A stretch of DNA of 62,211 nt from Paractinoplanes deccanensis (GCF_016862115.1 NZ_BOMI01000171.1:1-62211), one strand, 5' to 3'; shown: positions 1 through 9,436, counted from the first letter of the stretch. The notes: generated by a model not told the origin, from the sequence alone. Numbers and translations are program-made.

Positions 1-96
1 CGCCGCGCTCTCATCGCGCCGCGCTCTCATCGCGCCGCGCTCTCATCGCGCCGCGCTCTCATCGCGCCGCGCTCTCATCGCGCCGCGCCTTCACCG
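1..96. repeat. 16-bp tandem repeat at left edge
   Basis: Five perfect copies of the unit CGCCGCGCTCTCATCG run from base 1 to 80, and a sixth copy with changes follows to base 96. The array is cut by the window edge, so its full size is unknown. It lies upstream of the gene starting at 177 and has no convincing reading frame. Confidence 0.9.
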
Positions 97-176
97 CGCC
101 CGGCCCCCGTCCGCAGCCTCGGCCGGGCGAAGTAGTTTCCTTGTGGATAGTTTTTCGGATTACTACCGTCGCCGCC

Positions 177-1058
<882 letters not shown>

Positions 1059-1139
1059 CGCGTGAATCGAGGAGGCGGCAGTGAGGCGTGACCAAGATCG
1101 AGTGTGGACATCGCGGCAGTGACGTGATGATGTGAGGGC

Positions 1140-1751
1140 GTGCCACACATCGATCTGCCGCCACTGCCCGGAATGGTGGGCCTCCTGGCCGCCTTCCCCG
1201 ACACCGCTCCCGCCCTCAACGGCCTCGCCGAGGCCCTGCTGCGGGGCCCGTCGCCGCTCACCCCGGGTCAGCGGGAGGCCATCGCCGCCCACGTCTCCCG
1301 GCGCAACGAATGCACCTTCTGCGCGGAGACCCACGGCGCGGTCGCCCGCGCACTGGGCGAAGCCGGCGCGCCGCCCACACCAGGCGACGACCCCGCCGGG
1401 CACCCCGGGGAGGCCCGCGATGGCATCCATACGCGCGGCCACGCCGGCGCCGGAGACGCCCGCGCTGACGCCACCGCTGAAGACCCCGCCGGTCTCATGG
1501 CGGCCCTGTTCGAGCTCGCCGACAAAGTGCGCGTCGGTGGGCGCGAGGTGACCGCCGAGGACGTCGAGCGGGCTCGGAAGGCCGGCGCCGACGACCGCAT
1601 GGTGCACGACACCGTGTTGATCGCGGCGGCGTTCAGCATGTTCAACCGGTATGTGGACGGGCTGGGCACGCTGACGCCGGGGGAGCCGGCGCACTACGAG
1701 CGGCACGCCGGCTTCCTTGCCGCGAACGGCTACCTACGCCCGCCGGTCTGA
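1140..1751 (+). CDS. carboxymuconolactone decarboxylase/AhpD-like protein
   Basis: Predicted 203-residue protein of the AhpD/carboxymuconolactone decarboxylase family, whose members act as thiol-based hydroperoxide reductases. The active-site signature Glu57-Cys58-x-x-Cys61-x-x-x-His65 is intact within the segment NECTFCAETHG, the usual Glu-Cys-x-x-Cys-x-x-x-His arrangement. Residues about 75-110 form a Gly/Ala/Asp-rich insertion not typical of short AhpD proteins. The GTG start at 1140 gives a sensible N-terminus (PHIDLPPLPGMVGLLAAFP); the ribosome-binding site is weak. It converges on the VOC gene at 1969 across a tandem-repeat spacer. The physiological substrate cannot be told. Confidence 0.85.
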   Translation: MPHIDLPPLPGMVGLLAAFPDTAPALNGLAEALLRGPSPLTPGQREAIAAHVSRRNECTFCAETHGAVARALGEAGAPPTPGDDPAGHPGEARDGIHTRGHAGAGDARADATAEDPAGLMAALFELADKVRVGGREVTAEDVERARKAGADDRMVHDTVLIAAAFSMFNRYVDGLGTLTPGEPAHYERHAGFLAANGYLRPPV

Positions 1752-1764
1752 TCAGCGAGGCGGC

Positions 1765-1947
1765 AGCGGCAGCGTCCCCGCGACCAGGTGGCGGTTGCGG
1801 GGCGGCCGCGTCCCCCGCGACCAGGCGGCGGTTGCGGGGCGGCAGCGTCCCCGCGACCAGGCGGCGGTTGCGAGGCGGCCGCGTCCCCCGCGACCAGGCG
1901 GCGGTTGCGAGGCGGCCGCGTCCCCCGCGACCGGCTGTCGGTCGCGG
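1765..1947. repeat. 36-37 bp tandem repeat between convergent genes
   Basis: Five successive copies of a 36-37 bp unit beginning GGCGGCCGCGTCCCCCGCGA fill most of the 217-bp gap between two convergent genes. Boundaries are near 1765-1800, 1801-1837, 1838-1873, 1874-1910 and 1911-1947; the last copy has diverged. Alternate copies differ by one C, so a frame would not be kept, which argues against coding. Confidence 0.9.
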
Positions 1948-1968
1948 GGCATCGGTGTCGCGGGCCGA

Positions 1969-2331
1969 TCAGCGCGGTGGCAGCTCCTGAAGCGCCCAGC
2001 TGTTGCCGTCGGGATCCTTGAAGTGGACGAACTTGCCCCACGCCTGGGGGTCGACCTCGGTGCAGTCGACGCCGGCCTCGACCAGGTGCTTGCGGGCCTC
2101 GGCGGCGTCGGGGACGACGATCTGGATCTCTTGTGAGCCGGGCACCTTGTCGGTGATGCCCTCGCCTATGCAGATCGAACACGCCGACCCGGGCGGGGTC
2201 AGCTGGACGAAGCGCAGGCTCTCATTGACCCTGTGGTCATGGTCGGCGTTGAAGCCGACCCGCGTGTAGAACTCCTTGGCCCGGTCGACGTCGGTCACCG
2301 GTACGGGAACGAGCTCGATTTTCCAGTCCAT
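1969..2331 (-). CDS. VOC (glyoxalase/bleomycin-resistance) family protein
   Basis: Predicted 120-residue single-domain vicinal-oxygen-chelate protein. The N-terminus (WKIELVPVPVTDVDRAKEFY) is the classic first beta-strand and helix of the fold, and the C-terminus has the characteristic FKDPDGNSWALQE motif. Length equals one VOC domain, so the active form would be a dimer. The family covers glyoxalases, dioxygenases and antibiotic-binding proteins, and the sequence does not say which. It is the last gene on the minus strand before the tandem repeat and stands 34 bp downstream of the diguanylate cyclase gene. Confidence 0.9.
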   Translation of the reverse strand: MDWKIELVPVPVTDVDRAKEFYTRVGFNADHDHRVNESLRFVQLTPPGSACSICIGEGITDKVPGSQEIQIVVPDAAEARKHLVEAGVDCTEVDPQAWGKFVHFKDPDGNSWALQELPPR

Positions 2332-2365
2332 GCCGACACCCTAGGTGGGGGGTACGACAAGTTTC

Positions 2366-3838
2366 TCAGGCCGCGGTCGGGGCACCGTCCATCTCGAACG
2401 ACTCCTGCCACACCGCCCAGCGCGTCTGCGGCCCCTGCGCCTTCGCCCGGTACATGGCCAGGTCCGCCCGGTGCACGATCACGTCGTGGGTCAGCTCGCC
2501 GGGCGCCGACACGGCGATGCCGATGCTCGCCGCCAGCGGGATCAGCTTGCCGTCGATCACCACGGGCGCCAGGGCGGACGCGATCCGGCCCGCGACGTCG
2601 TACGCCTGCTCGGGGAAGTCGAGGCCGGGCAGCACGACCGAGAACTCGTCGCCGCCCAGCCGGCACGGCAAACCCCAGTCGGGCACGCACTCCTCGAGCA
2701 CCTTGGCGAACTCGACCAGCACCAGGTCACCGGACTTGTGGCCGAGCGTGTCGTTGATGCCCTTGAAGCCGTTCAGATCGATGACCATCACCGCGCTGTG
2801 CTTGCCCGTGCGGGCGTCGCGCTCCAGCGCCCGGTGGGACGTGGCGCGGAACGGCACGCGGTTCGCCAGGCCGGTCAGGCCGTCGGTGACCGCGCGCTCG
2901 TCGCTCTCCTGCTGCACCAGCGTCTGCCGGGCCAGCACGACCACGCTGATGACCGTGCCGCCCAGCGCCAGGCCGCCCCACGGCCACAGCGAGCCCTCGC
3001 GGACCGCCGCCGTGAGCATCAGCCCGTGCGCCACCGCGACCGCCGCGAACGGCATGTAGCGGGCCGCGCGGAAGCGGCGCGGCGACTCGCGGCGCTCGGC
3101 CCGGTCGGTGCGGCACTGCTCCACCGCCGCCGCCGCCAGCAGCGCGTCCGCGGTGAGCCAGCAGATGAACAGCCATGGCGAGTTGGTGCCGATCTGCTCG
3201 TGGCTGCGCAGGTAGCCGTGCACCGCGTCGCCGGCGAAGAGCACCAGCGCGCCGGCGCCGAGCATGCGCAGCGCCCGCGGCGCCGAGCCCAGCGTGCCGC
3301 GCAGCAGCACCCGGGCCACGCTGAACAGCAGCGCCAGGTCCGCGATCGGGTAGACCGCGGCGGGCACGATCACGCTGCCGGAGAAGCCGTGCTGCTCGAT
3401 GTAGCGGCCGAACGAGAAGTACCAGAGCAGCATGAAGCCGCCGACCAGCACGACCGAGGCGTCCAGGACGGTCTTCCAGCGTTCCCGCCGCGACGTCGCC
3501 GGCAGCGGGAAGAGCTGCAACGCCAGCAGCAGCGCGACCACGAAGGCCACGTGCGTCACGTCGTCGACCATCGTGGTGCCGGCGAGCGCCAGCGCCGGCG
3601 ACACCACCAGCACCAGGAAGCTCAGCGCCACCGCGCGCCACGCCCGGCCGCCTCCGCGGGCGGCCCGGATCGCGGCGACCAGGCCGATCAGCCCGAAGCC
3701 GCTGCGGGCGATCTCGGCCACCCGGTCGTAGTGGATGTGGGTGCCGAACAGCGCGCCCACGGACAGGGTGAGCACGACCGCGTACAGCAGGCCCAGGCAC
3801 AGGTACGCGGCCGGCACGGGTCGCTTCCAGATGCTCAT
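2366..3838 (-). CDS. membrane-bound diguanylate cyclase (GGDEF)
   Basis: Predicted 490-residue enzyme that would make cyclic di-GMP from two GTP at the inner face of the membrane. Residues 1 to about 310 hold roughly nine to ten hydrophobic helices, with no recognised sensor motif. A GGDEF domain follows, with the substrate and metal motifs DGLTGLANR, DLNGFKGINDTLGH and the intact catalytic LGGDEF. The allosteric inhibition site Arg-x-x-Asp expected just upstream of GGDEF is not present, so product inhibition there is unlikely. The start is preceded by a hairpin at 3854-3890. A second c-di-GMP protein lies at 40049. Confidence 0.95.
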   Translation of the reverse strand: MSIWKRPVPAAYLCLGLLYAVVLTLSVGALFGTHIHYDRVAEIARSGFGLIGLVAAIRAARGGGRAWRAVALSFLVLVVSPALALAGTTMVDDVTHVAFVVALLLALQLFPLPATSRRERWKTVLDASVVLVGGFMLLWYFSFGRYIEQHGFSGSVIVPAAVYPIADLALLFSVARVLLRGTLGSAPRALRMLGAGALVLFAGDAVHGYLRSHEQIGTNSPWLFICWLTADALLAAAAVEQCRTDRAERRESPRRFRAARYMPFAAVAVAHGLMLTAAVREGSLWPWGGLALGGTVISVVVLARQTLVQQESDERAVTDGLTGLANRVPFRATSHRALERDARTGKHSAVMVIDLNGFKGINDTLGHKSGDLVLVEFAKVLEECVPDWGLPCRLGGDEFSVVLPGLDFPEQAYDVAGRIASALAPVVIDGKLIPLAASIGIAVSAPGELTHDVIVHRADLAMYRAKAQGPQTRWAVWQESFEMDGAPTAA

Positions 3839-3853
3839 GGTCCCCTCACGGAT

Positions 3854-3890
3854 CCGCCACCACCGACCTGTGGAGGATCGGTGGTGGCGG
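3854..3890 (-). terminator. perfect 13-bp hairpin after phosphodiester glycosidase gene
   Basis: Arms CCGCCACCACCGA (3854-3866) and TCGGTGGTGGCGG (3878-3890) pair perfectly around an 11-nt loop. It starts 22 bp beyond the stop codon of the minus-strand gene ending at 3912 and lies before the start of the cyclase gene at 3838. There is no U-run, which is common for actinobacterial terminators. Confidence 0.8.
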
Positions 3891-3911
3891 GGCCGACTTG
3901 AGGGATGCGGG

Positions 3912-5081
3912 TTACTTGTCCCAGACCAGCGCGTCGCCGACCGCGCGCTGCGCCCCGCCGCTCGGGGTGTTCACCAGCGCGCCGCCCGCGACCATCGTCG
4001 TGGAGCCGCCGCCGTCGAGGTTCACCGCGTCGCGCAGGCCGAGCGCCTCGGCGACCGCCGCGGTCTCGTCCATGGTCGTGCCCACGCTGGTGGTCATGCG
4101 CCCGTCGATGGTGGCGAGCACCAGGTCGCCGTGGCGGTTGGTGCCGGCGATCGTGCGCGGGTTGCGGTCGAAGAAGCTGCCCGTCCCGTCCGGCACGACG
4201 ATCTCGCCCTGGGCGACGAGCCGGTAGCGGCCGTTCACCGCGTACGTCCCGGGGCGGATCGCGACCCGGCGGCCGCTGTCGTCGCGGACCGTGTGCGAGA
4301 CGCGCAGGCAGCCGCCGGCCAGCGCGGTCAGCGCGGTGGCCTGGTCGCCGGTGGCCTGCAGCGAGGTCTGCCCGGCGGTCAGCGCCGTGCCGCGGGTGGC
4401 GGCGACCCGGACGACACAGCCGCGCTTGTCGAGCACGACCTCGGCGCCGGCGCCGGACGGGGTCCGCGCGCCGAACTCCGGCGTGAACTCGGCGACCGCG
4501 GTGGACGGGTCGTTGATCTGCGCGATCGGCAGGGACGCCTTCGTGCGCGGGTTGACGACCGTGCCCTCGTACGACAGCTTGCCCATCACCATCGTGTTGC
4601 GGCGCGAATCGATCACCACGTCGGCCTCGGCGGGGTCGGCCGTCGGCTCGCTGAGCAGCTTCCCGCCGTACACCCCGAGACCGACGGGCGTGCCGGGGAA
4701 CTGCTGGCTGGCGGTGAAGGTGAAGAAGGAGGCGTTGACGCCGGCGACCGCGCCCTCGGCGGCGACCAGGTCGGTGACCGTCTCGGTGCGGGACAGGTCG
4801 GGCCCGTACGTCGCCTTGAGGTGCCCCCGCGCCCGGCCCGGGTCGATGGTGAGCACGTTGACCCGCCAGGGGCCCTTCGTGGTCGTGTTGATCTCGCCGC
4901 TCGCGGCCGGCTCGGTGCCGCGCACGATGCGGGTGAGCGTCACGCCGCGATCGAGCGTCTGGACCGTGCGCGTCTCGGTCAGCCCGGAGTCACCGAGCGG
5001 CAGCGGCGCGGCGGGGACCGTGGGGTGGCCGGCCGGCGCCAGCGTGGCCAGCATCGCGGCCGTAACCAGGGTGTGCATCAT
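3912..5081 (-). CDS. secreted phosphodiester glycosidase family protein (NAGPA domain)
   Basis: Predicted exported protein of 388-389 residues. The start is taken at the ATG pair at 5081/5078 because a signal peptide (HTLVTAAMLATLAPAGHPTV) follows directly; upstream codons would run toward the divergent gene at 5222. The C-terminal half carries the family's motifs: RNPRTIAGTNRHGDLVLAT, then the Gly-rich signature LDGGGSTTM and the closing PSGGAQRAVGDALV. Family members (phosphodiester glycosidase, NAGPA-like) cleave sugar-phosphodiesters such as uncovering-enzyme substrates or exopolysaccharide links. The actual substrate is not evident. It is transcribed divergently from the PIG-L gene and followed by a strong hairpin. 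Confidence 0.9.
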   Translation of the reverse strand: MMHTLVTAAMLATLAPAGHPTVPAAPLPLGDSGLTETRTVQTLDRGVTLTRIVRGTEPAASGEINTTTKGPWRVNVLTIDPGRARGHLKATYGPDLSRTETVTDLVAAEGAVAGVNASFFTFTASQQFPGTPVGLGVYGGKLLSEPTADPAEADVVIDSRRNTMVMGKLSYEGTVVNPRTKASLPIAQINDPSTAVAEFTPEFGARTPSGAGAEVVLDKRGCVVRVAATRGTALTAGQTSLQATGDQATALTALAGGCLRVSHTVRDDSGRRVAIRPGTYAVNGRYRLVAQGEIVVPDGTGSFFDRNPRTIAGTNRHGDLVLATIDGRMTTSVGTTMDETAAVAEALGLRDAVNLDGGGSTTMVAGGALVNTPSGGAQRAVGDALVWDK

Positions 5082-5221
5082 GATCGATATCCTCGGCAGC
5101 GCACCCGACATCGGCCTGACGAGCCTCTTAATACCAAACGTCCAGATTCCGTACGGGATGACGACCGGCCCGGCAAGCGCCCGGCAAGCCGCCCGCAAGC
5201 GCCCGCCGCGACCCTCGACGC

Positions 5222-5986
5222 ATGAGCACTCTCCTGGGCATCTGGGCACACCCCGACGACGAGGCCTACCTTTCCGGCGGCCTCATGGCGCTCGCGGCCG
5301 AGCGCGGCGACCGTGTCGTGTGCGTGACCGCCACGCGCGGCGAACGCGGCACGAACGACCCCCAGCGCTGGCCGCCCGAGCGCCTGGCCGCGGAGCGTAC
5401 CGCCGAACTGGCCCGCAGCCTGCGCATCCTGGGCGTGACCGAGCATCACTGGCTCGGCTATCCCGACGGCGGCTGCCTCGCCGCGCCGGCCGGCGAGGCG
5501 ATCGCCAAGCTGGCCGCGCTGATCGGCGAGATCCGGCCGGACACGGTGGTCACCTTCGGCCCCGACGGCAACACCGGCCACGCCGACCATCGCACGGTGG
5601 CCCGCTGGGCGGCCGCCGCGTTCGCCCGCGCCGCGCCCGGCGCCCGGCTGCTGCGCAGCGCGGTCGGCGCGAGCTGGCACCGCAGGTGGGCGCCGCTGCA
5701 CGAGGGCCTGAACATCTTCGAGCCCGGCTATCCCGTCGTCGTCCCCGACGAGGCGCTCGCGCTCGGCCTCGTCCTGGACGACCGGACCGCCCGCCGCAAG
5801 GTCCGCGCCCTGGCCGCCCAGCGCACCCAGACCGCGGGCCTCCTCGGCGCGATGGGCCTCGACCGGTACACCGAGTGGGTGCGCGAGGAGACCTTCGTCG
5901 GGTGGGTCCCGCCGACCGCCGGCCACGAGCCGTGCCCGGCCTGCTGGTGGGACCTCACGACGGCCCGCTGGCAGTGCGCCAGCTAA
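5222..5986 (+). CDS. PIG-L (LmbE-like) deacetylase
   Basis: Predicted 254-residue zinc-dependent amidohydrolase. The metal-binding motif Ala-His-Pro-Asp-Asp-Glu (residues 9-14) and the second motif GHADH (residues 119-123) are both intact, as in MshB, Mca and GlcNAc-PI deacetylases. The substrate (mycothiol pathway intermediates, conjugates or sugars) cannot be assigned. The C-terminus holds Cys residues in the segment CPACWWD, unusual for this family. No leader peptide is seen, so the enzyme is probably cytoplasmic. Its stop codon overlaps the stop of the convergent gene at 5983 in the four bases CTAA. Confidence 0.9.
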   Translation: MSTLLGIWAHPDDEAYLSGGLMALAAERGDRVVCVTATRGERGTNDPQRWPPERLAAERTAELARSLRILGVTEHHWLGYPDGGCLAAPAGEAIAKLAALIGEIRPDTVVTFGPDGNTGHADHRTVARWAAAAFARAAPGARLLRSAVGASWHRRWAPLHEGLNIFEPGYPVVVPDEALALGLVLDDRTARRKVRALAAQRTQTAGLLGAMGLDRYTEWVREETFVGWVPPTAGHEPCPACWWDLTTARWQCAS

Positions 5987-7422
5987 TCCACGAACCGCGG
6001 CATCACCGTACGGACCGGCACCGGGTCGCCCGGCGCGCCGCCCGGGCGGGACTGGTATTCGCCGATGCCGACGCAGGTGAACAGCAGCGTGACGAGGCTG
6101 TCCGGCTCGTGCAGCAGCGCGGGCACCTCCGAGTCGAGGAACGTCATGCCGGTGGCGGTCGCGCCGGTCGCGTAGGCGGCCAGGTGCAGGCGGCCCTCCA
6201 CGATGCCCGACGCCAGCTGCGCCTCCCGGTACGAGCGGTCGTTCAGGCCGTCGCCGGGCGTCGCGGCGATGACCACGTACGCCGCCTCGGCCGCGAGGGA
6301 CTGGCCCAGGCAGACGCGTTCCAGCGCGGCGCGCAGGTCACCGGCCGTCACCGGCGCGCCGAGATCGGGCCACCGGTAGAGCCCCGCCGCCAGGCCGTCG
6401 ACGCCGTGCGCGACCACCCAGTGCGGCACGTCGATCCCGCGGGTCGCGGCGGCCATGGCCCACTCGAGGTCGGCGCGGGGCACGGTCTTCGTCCGGTCCA
6501 TGCGGCGCTGCGACCCCCGCCGGCGGATCACCGCGTCCAGCGACTGCCCGCCGGGGCGCGCCGCCGGCACGGGATCGCCCACCGGCCAGGCCGCGCCGAG
6601 CACGTTCCGGTCGCCGGCGCGCTGGGCCGCGGTGACCAGCGGGAACTCGACCGGCGGCAGCTCGCCCGCGGTCGCCTTGCCGGCCGGGGTGACCGCCGGG
6701 ACGCCGTCGCCGAAGGTCAGCAGTGCCACGGGGAACTCGTGCGTGCCGTCGGCGCCCACCAGCTCACCGACCGGCCCGTCGGGAAACAGCGTGCGCAGCC
6801 GCGGATCGAGCCCGGCGGCGGCCGAGGTGGCCTCCAGCTGCGCCAGCAACGTGCCCGCGTCCCAGTAGATGTGGCGGAAGCCGCGCTCCGCGTAACGCCA
6901 GCCCGTGCGCCACGGCACCCCGGTGACGACCAAGGTCGTGGCGTCGCCCGCGGCTTCCGGGGCCACCTGGACGAGGGCGTGCGCCATCGGGTCGTACCAG
7001 TGCACGCCCTCCGGAACGCCGGCCACGCCCTTGGCCGAGACGTAGACCTCCAGCGGGAACCGGGCGCCCGCCGACCCGGAGGCGCGGAAGACCGACCGGC
7101 GCCCGTTGCGCTCGGCGGTCCGCACGACGCCCGCACCCAGGAAGAGAATGCGCCCGAGCCCTGCCGCGTCCAGGGCGGTCGCCGGCGCCGCGGCACCGGA
7201 CAGCACGTCGGTGGCGGCCACCCCGGGATCGGGCAGCTCACGCGGCAACGTGACGGTCGGCAGCCCCGCCGCGTACGTCTTGTAGGGCGGCGGCAGCGTC
7301 GCGAGATCGTTCGGGGTCAGGTCGTGCCGCACCCGCGGATCGTCGACGGGCACGTCCCATTCCCGATCGGGCTGGTACGTGGTGAGGCGGTGCAGCAGGC
7401 CGGCGCCGGAATCGATATCCAC
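5983..7422 (-). CDS. SagB/ThcOx-type nitroreductase-fold oxidoreductase
   Basis: Predicted FMN-dependent oxidoreductase of about 479 residues containing two tandem nitroreductase-like regions, as in SagB/ThcOx dehydrogenases that oxidise azoline rings in peptide natural products. The second half has nitroreductase features: RRRGSQRRMD, an Ala-rich helix and GATATGMTFLD near the end. The GTG at 7422 is chosen because longer versions add an Arg-rich tail without similarity; no clear ribosome-binding site supports it, so the start is uncertain. No cyclodehydratase, precursor peptide or ABC transporter is adjacent, so it may be a stand-alone member of unknown role. Confidence 0.75.
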   Translation of the reverse strand: MDIDSGAGLLHRLTTYQPDREWDVPVDDPRVRHDLTPNDLATLPPPYKTYAAGLPTVTLPRELPDPGVAATDVLSGAAAPATALDAAGLGRILFLGAGVVRTAERNGRRSVFRASGSAGARFPLEVYVSAKGVAGVPEGVHWYDPMAHALVQVAPEAAGDATTLVVTGVPWRTGWRYAERGFRHIYWDAGTLLAQLEATSAAAGLDPRLRTLFPDGPVGELVGADGTHEFPVALLTFGDGVPAVTPAGKATAGELPPVEFPLVTAAQRAGDRNVLGAAWPVGDPVPAARPGGQSLDAVIRRRGSQRRMDRTKTVPRADLEWAMAAATRGIDVPHWVVAHGVDGLAAGLYRWPDLGAPVTAGDLRAALERVCLGQSLAAEAAYVVIAATPGDGLNDRSYREAQLASGIVEGRLHLAAYATGATATGMTFLDSEVPALLHEPDSLVTLLFTCVGIGEYQSRPGGAPGDPVPVRTVMPRFVD

Positions 7423-7501
7423 GGCTGTGAGTCTGACACGTCTCAGCTCCCGGCGAAGAGCGCCACGAGCCCTCACGGCGCCCCGGCCCGGTCGCTGACG
7501 G

Positions 7502-8029
7502 TCAGCCCGCCACCGCGATGACGGCCACACCGATCCCCAGCGGTACGTCGAGCGCCATGCACGCCTCCGACAGCGACCGCGGCACCACAGTGTTGCGCGC
7601 GAAGTTCACCGTGTCCCAGCCCGCGTGCGCGGCCAGCGCGAGCCCGGCCATCACCCCGCCCGCCGTCTCCGGCACGTACAGCGCGACGACCGCGAAGATC
7701 CCGTACCCCACCGCGGCTGCCGCCTGCGCGACCAGCGGGCGCCGCGGCACGCCCACGATGAAGCCGAGGCCCAGCAGCACCACGCCCACGACGGCCAGGG
7801 CCACCCACGAGCTGATCTCCATGAACTGCGCGGCGGTGACCACCACGCTGAAGCCCACGACGCCGGCCCAGGCCACCCATCGGCGGGCGAACGCGGCGGC
7901 CCCCAGATAGCAGAGTGCCGCGACCAGCACGGCGGTCGAGGCGGTCTCGCGGTCGGCGGCGAAGATCAGGACGAGGACGGCGGCGGCGAAGCCCAGCGCG
8001 GCGGGCCACCGGTTGCGGAGCGCGGTCAC
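7502..8029 (-). CDS. small integral membrane protein, unknown function
   Basis: Predicted 175-residue protein that is almost entirely hydrophobic, with about six membrane helices. Short basic loops (RNRWP at the start, ARRW, PRRP) fit a polytopic inner-membrane protein. A GTG start at 8029 is used. It lies 74 bp downstream of the nickel superoxide dismutase gene on the same strand. It lacks the Ser/Lys peptidase motifs of SodX, so it is not the missing propeptide peptidase. No family was recognised. Confidence 0.7.
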   Translation of the reverse strand: MTALRNRWPAALGFAAAVLVLIFAADRETASTAVLVAALCYLGAAAFARRWVAWAGVVGFSVVVTAAQFMEISSWVALAVVGVVLLGLGFIVGVPRRPLVAQAAAAVGYGIFAVVALYVPETAGGVMAGLALAAHAGWDTVNFARNTVVPRSLSEACMALDVPLGIGVAVIAVAG

Positions 8030-8103
8030 CCTTCAAGATTCAAGGGCGTTCGCCGTACGCGACAGAGCGCCGCCGCCGTACGTCATGATTGGTGGGAAAG
8101 ACG

Positions 8104-8499
8104 TCAGGCCCGCTTGGTCTCCCAGAAGATCTTCGAGATCTCCTCGATCGTGCCGAGGAGGCGCTCGGCGACCTCCGGGTCCGCGGAGCCCTTCGCGCCG
8201 CTCGCGCCCGCCAGCTTGGTGGCCTCGTTGAAGAGCCCGTGCAGCTGCGGGTACTTCTCGAAGTGCGGCGCCTTGAAGTAGTCGGTCCACAGCACCCACA
8301 GGTGGTGCTTGACCATCTCGGCCCGCTGCTCCTTGATGATCAGCGCACGCGTGCGGAACTCCGGGTCCTCGTTCGCCTGGTACTTCTCCGCGATCGCCTT
8401 GACCGACTCCGCCTCGATGCGGGCCTGCGCCGGGTCGTAGACGCCGCAGGGCAGGTCGCAGTGCGCGCTCACGACAGTGCGCGGCTGGAAGAAACGCAT
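8104..8499 (-). CDS. sodN: nickel-containing superoxide dismutase
   Basis: Cytoplasmic NiSOD that disproportionates superoxide. The mature N-terminus HCDLPCGVYDPAQ, the nickel hook with His1, Cys2 and Cys6, is intact. It is preceded by a short propeptide ending in VVSA, which must be removed to free the His1 amine. The ATG at 8499 has a strong GAGGAG ribosome-binding site seven bases upstream, giving a 12-residue propeptide; a GTG at 8505 would give the 14 residues seen in Streptomyces but leaves one base after GAGGAG. The C-terminus KIFWETKRA is typical. The flavin reductase gene ends just upstream. No sodX peptidase gene is adjacent. Confidence 0.97.
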   Translation of the reverse strand: MRFFQPRTVVSAHCDLPCGVYDPAQARIEAESVKAIAEKYQANEDPEFRTRALIIKEQRAEMVKHHLWVLWTDYFKAPHFEKYPQLHGLFNEATKLAGASGAKGSADPEVAERLLGTIEEISKIFWETKRA

Positions 8500-8510
8500 C
8501 AACACTCTCC

Positions 8511-8975
8511 TCAGTTCCCGATGAATTCCCGGTCGTGGTAGACGAGCCGGCCGCCGCCGGGCCCGAGGAACACCTCGTGCACCGCCGCGACGACAACGGT
8601 CGAATCCCCGACCGGCAGGCGGTGCAACGGTGCCGCCCGCAGCGAGGCGAGCGCGTGCCTCAGCACCGGCTCACCCGTCGGCAGGAAAGCCCACCCCTGC
8701 TCCTCGGTGAACCGCGGCCCGCCGCTGCTCGCGAAGTGCCGGGCCACCTCGGCGCTCGCCGGCCCCAGCAGATTGACCACGAAGCTCTCGGCGGCCAACA
8801 CCGCCCGGGCCGACCGCGTCCCCATGGCCGAGAACGACAGCGCCGGCGGCTCCACCGACACGGAAGCCACACTGGAGGCCGTCAACCCGACCGGCCCGTC
8901 CGGCCCCACAGCGGAGATGACCGCCACCCCGGTCGGATAGCGCCGGAAGGCCGCCTTGAACTGCTCCGCGATCAC
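8511..8975 (-). CDS. flavin reductase domain protein (HpaC-like)
   Basis: Predicted 154-residue flavin reductase of the small two-component monooxygenase type. It has the usual FRRYPTGVAVISA start, the GLTASSVASVS flavin-binding segment, FVVNLLG, and the ending HEVFLGPGGGRLVYHDREF. It would supply reduced FMN or FAD to a partner enzyme. Its stop codon overlaps the ribosome-binding region of sodN, and the spacing suggests co-transcription. Flavin reductases can generate superoxide when reduced flavin meets oxygen, which may explain pairing with NiSOD; that link is inferred. Confidence 0.9.
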   Translation of the reverse strand: MIAEQFKAAFRRYPTGVAVISAVGPDGPVGLTASSVASVSVEPPALSFSAMGTRSARAVLAAESFVVNLLGPASAEVARHFASSGGPRFTEEQGWAFLPTGEPVLRHALASLRAAPLHRLPVGDSTVVVAAVHEVFLGPGGGRLVYHDREFIGN

Positions 8976-9072
8976 TGTGTTTCCCTCGTCTCCGAACCAC
9001 CGCCACGAAGACCCTAAAACCTGAAGTTAAGTTGAAGTCAACGCCCCTTGATCAACTCTTCTCGCCGTCGCC

Positions 9073-9264
9073 GTGCTGATCCCCCTGCTCACCGACGAGG
9101 ACGTGCAGCTACACGCCATCTCGGCGCTACGCCGGCTGCGAGCCGCGGAAGCCCGCCCCGCCCTGGAGGCCCTGCTGACCGACCACCACGGCCCCGTCCG
9201 CCGCCGGGCGCGGGCAGCCCTCGACCGCCTGCGGATGTCTCCCGGCCAGGGCGATGAACGCTAG
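9073..9264 (+). CDS. short HEAT-repeat protein or fragment
   Basis: A 63-residue reading frame from GTG 9073 encodes about two HEAT/PBS-lyase-like helices: residues 8-30 (EDVQLHAISALRRLRAAEAR) and 32-52 with the RRRARAALDRL ending. HEAT proteins usually have many repeats, so this is probably the remaining C-terminal end of a larger gene. A stop codon at 9049-9051 closes the frame upstream, and no ribosome-binding site is obvious. It could be a small helical protein, but a remnant is more likely. Confidence 0.4.
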   Translation: MLIPLLTDEDVQLHAISALRRLRAAEARPALEALLTDHHGPVRRRARAALDRLRMSPGQGDER

Positions 9265-9393
9265 GCGATCAGATCTATGACGACGGCGAGGAGTGGGGCG
9301 ACGGGTTGACCTCCCCATCGCGTAACCGGATTCACCGTGCGTTGCGGGTTCCACGGGAGAAGGGATGTCCTTCTGCCGGCTCCGCAGGCCAGC

Positions 9394-9424
9394 GGGACGG
9401 CCGCGTCCGGGTGGCGGCCGTCCC
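9394..9424 (-). terminator. perfect 11-bp hairpin terminator
   Basis: Arms GGGACGGCCGC (9394-9404) and GCGGCCGTCCC (9414-9424) pair perfectly around a 9-nt loop. It is 12 bp beyond the stop of the minus-strand gene at 9437 and in a convergent gap, so it could stop transcripts from both sides. Nothing else is seen in 9265-9436. Confidence 0.8.
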
Positions 9425-9436
9425 CCTGGGCGGGTG

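Noticed and set aside
1765..1947. Tandem repeat as a CRISPR array
   Set aside because: Units follow each other without unique spacers and no cas gene is present.
5983..7422. Azoline-containing peptide (RiPP) cluster around the SagB-like gene
   Set aside because: No cyclodehydratase, precursor peptide or transporter genes were found next to it.
7502..8029. Membrane protein downstream of sodN as SodX
   Set aside because: No Ser/Lys peptidase motifs are present and the protein is purely hydrophobic.
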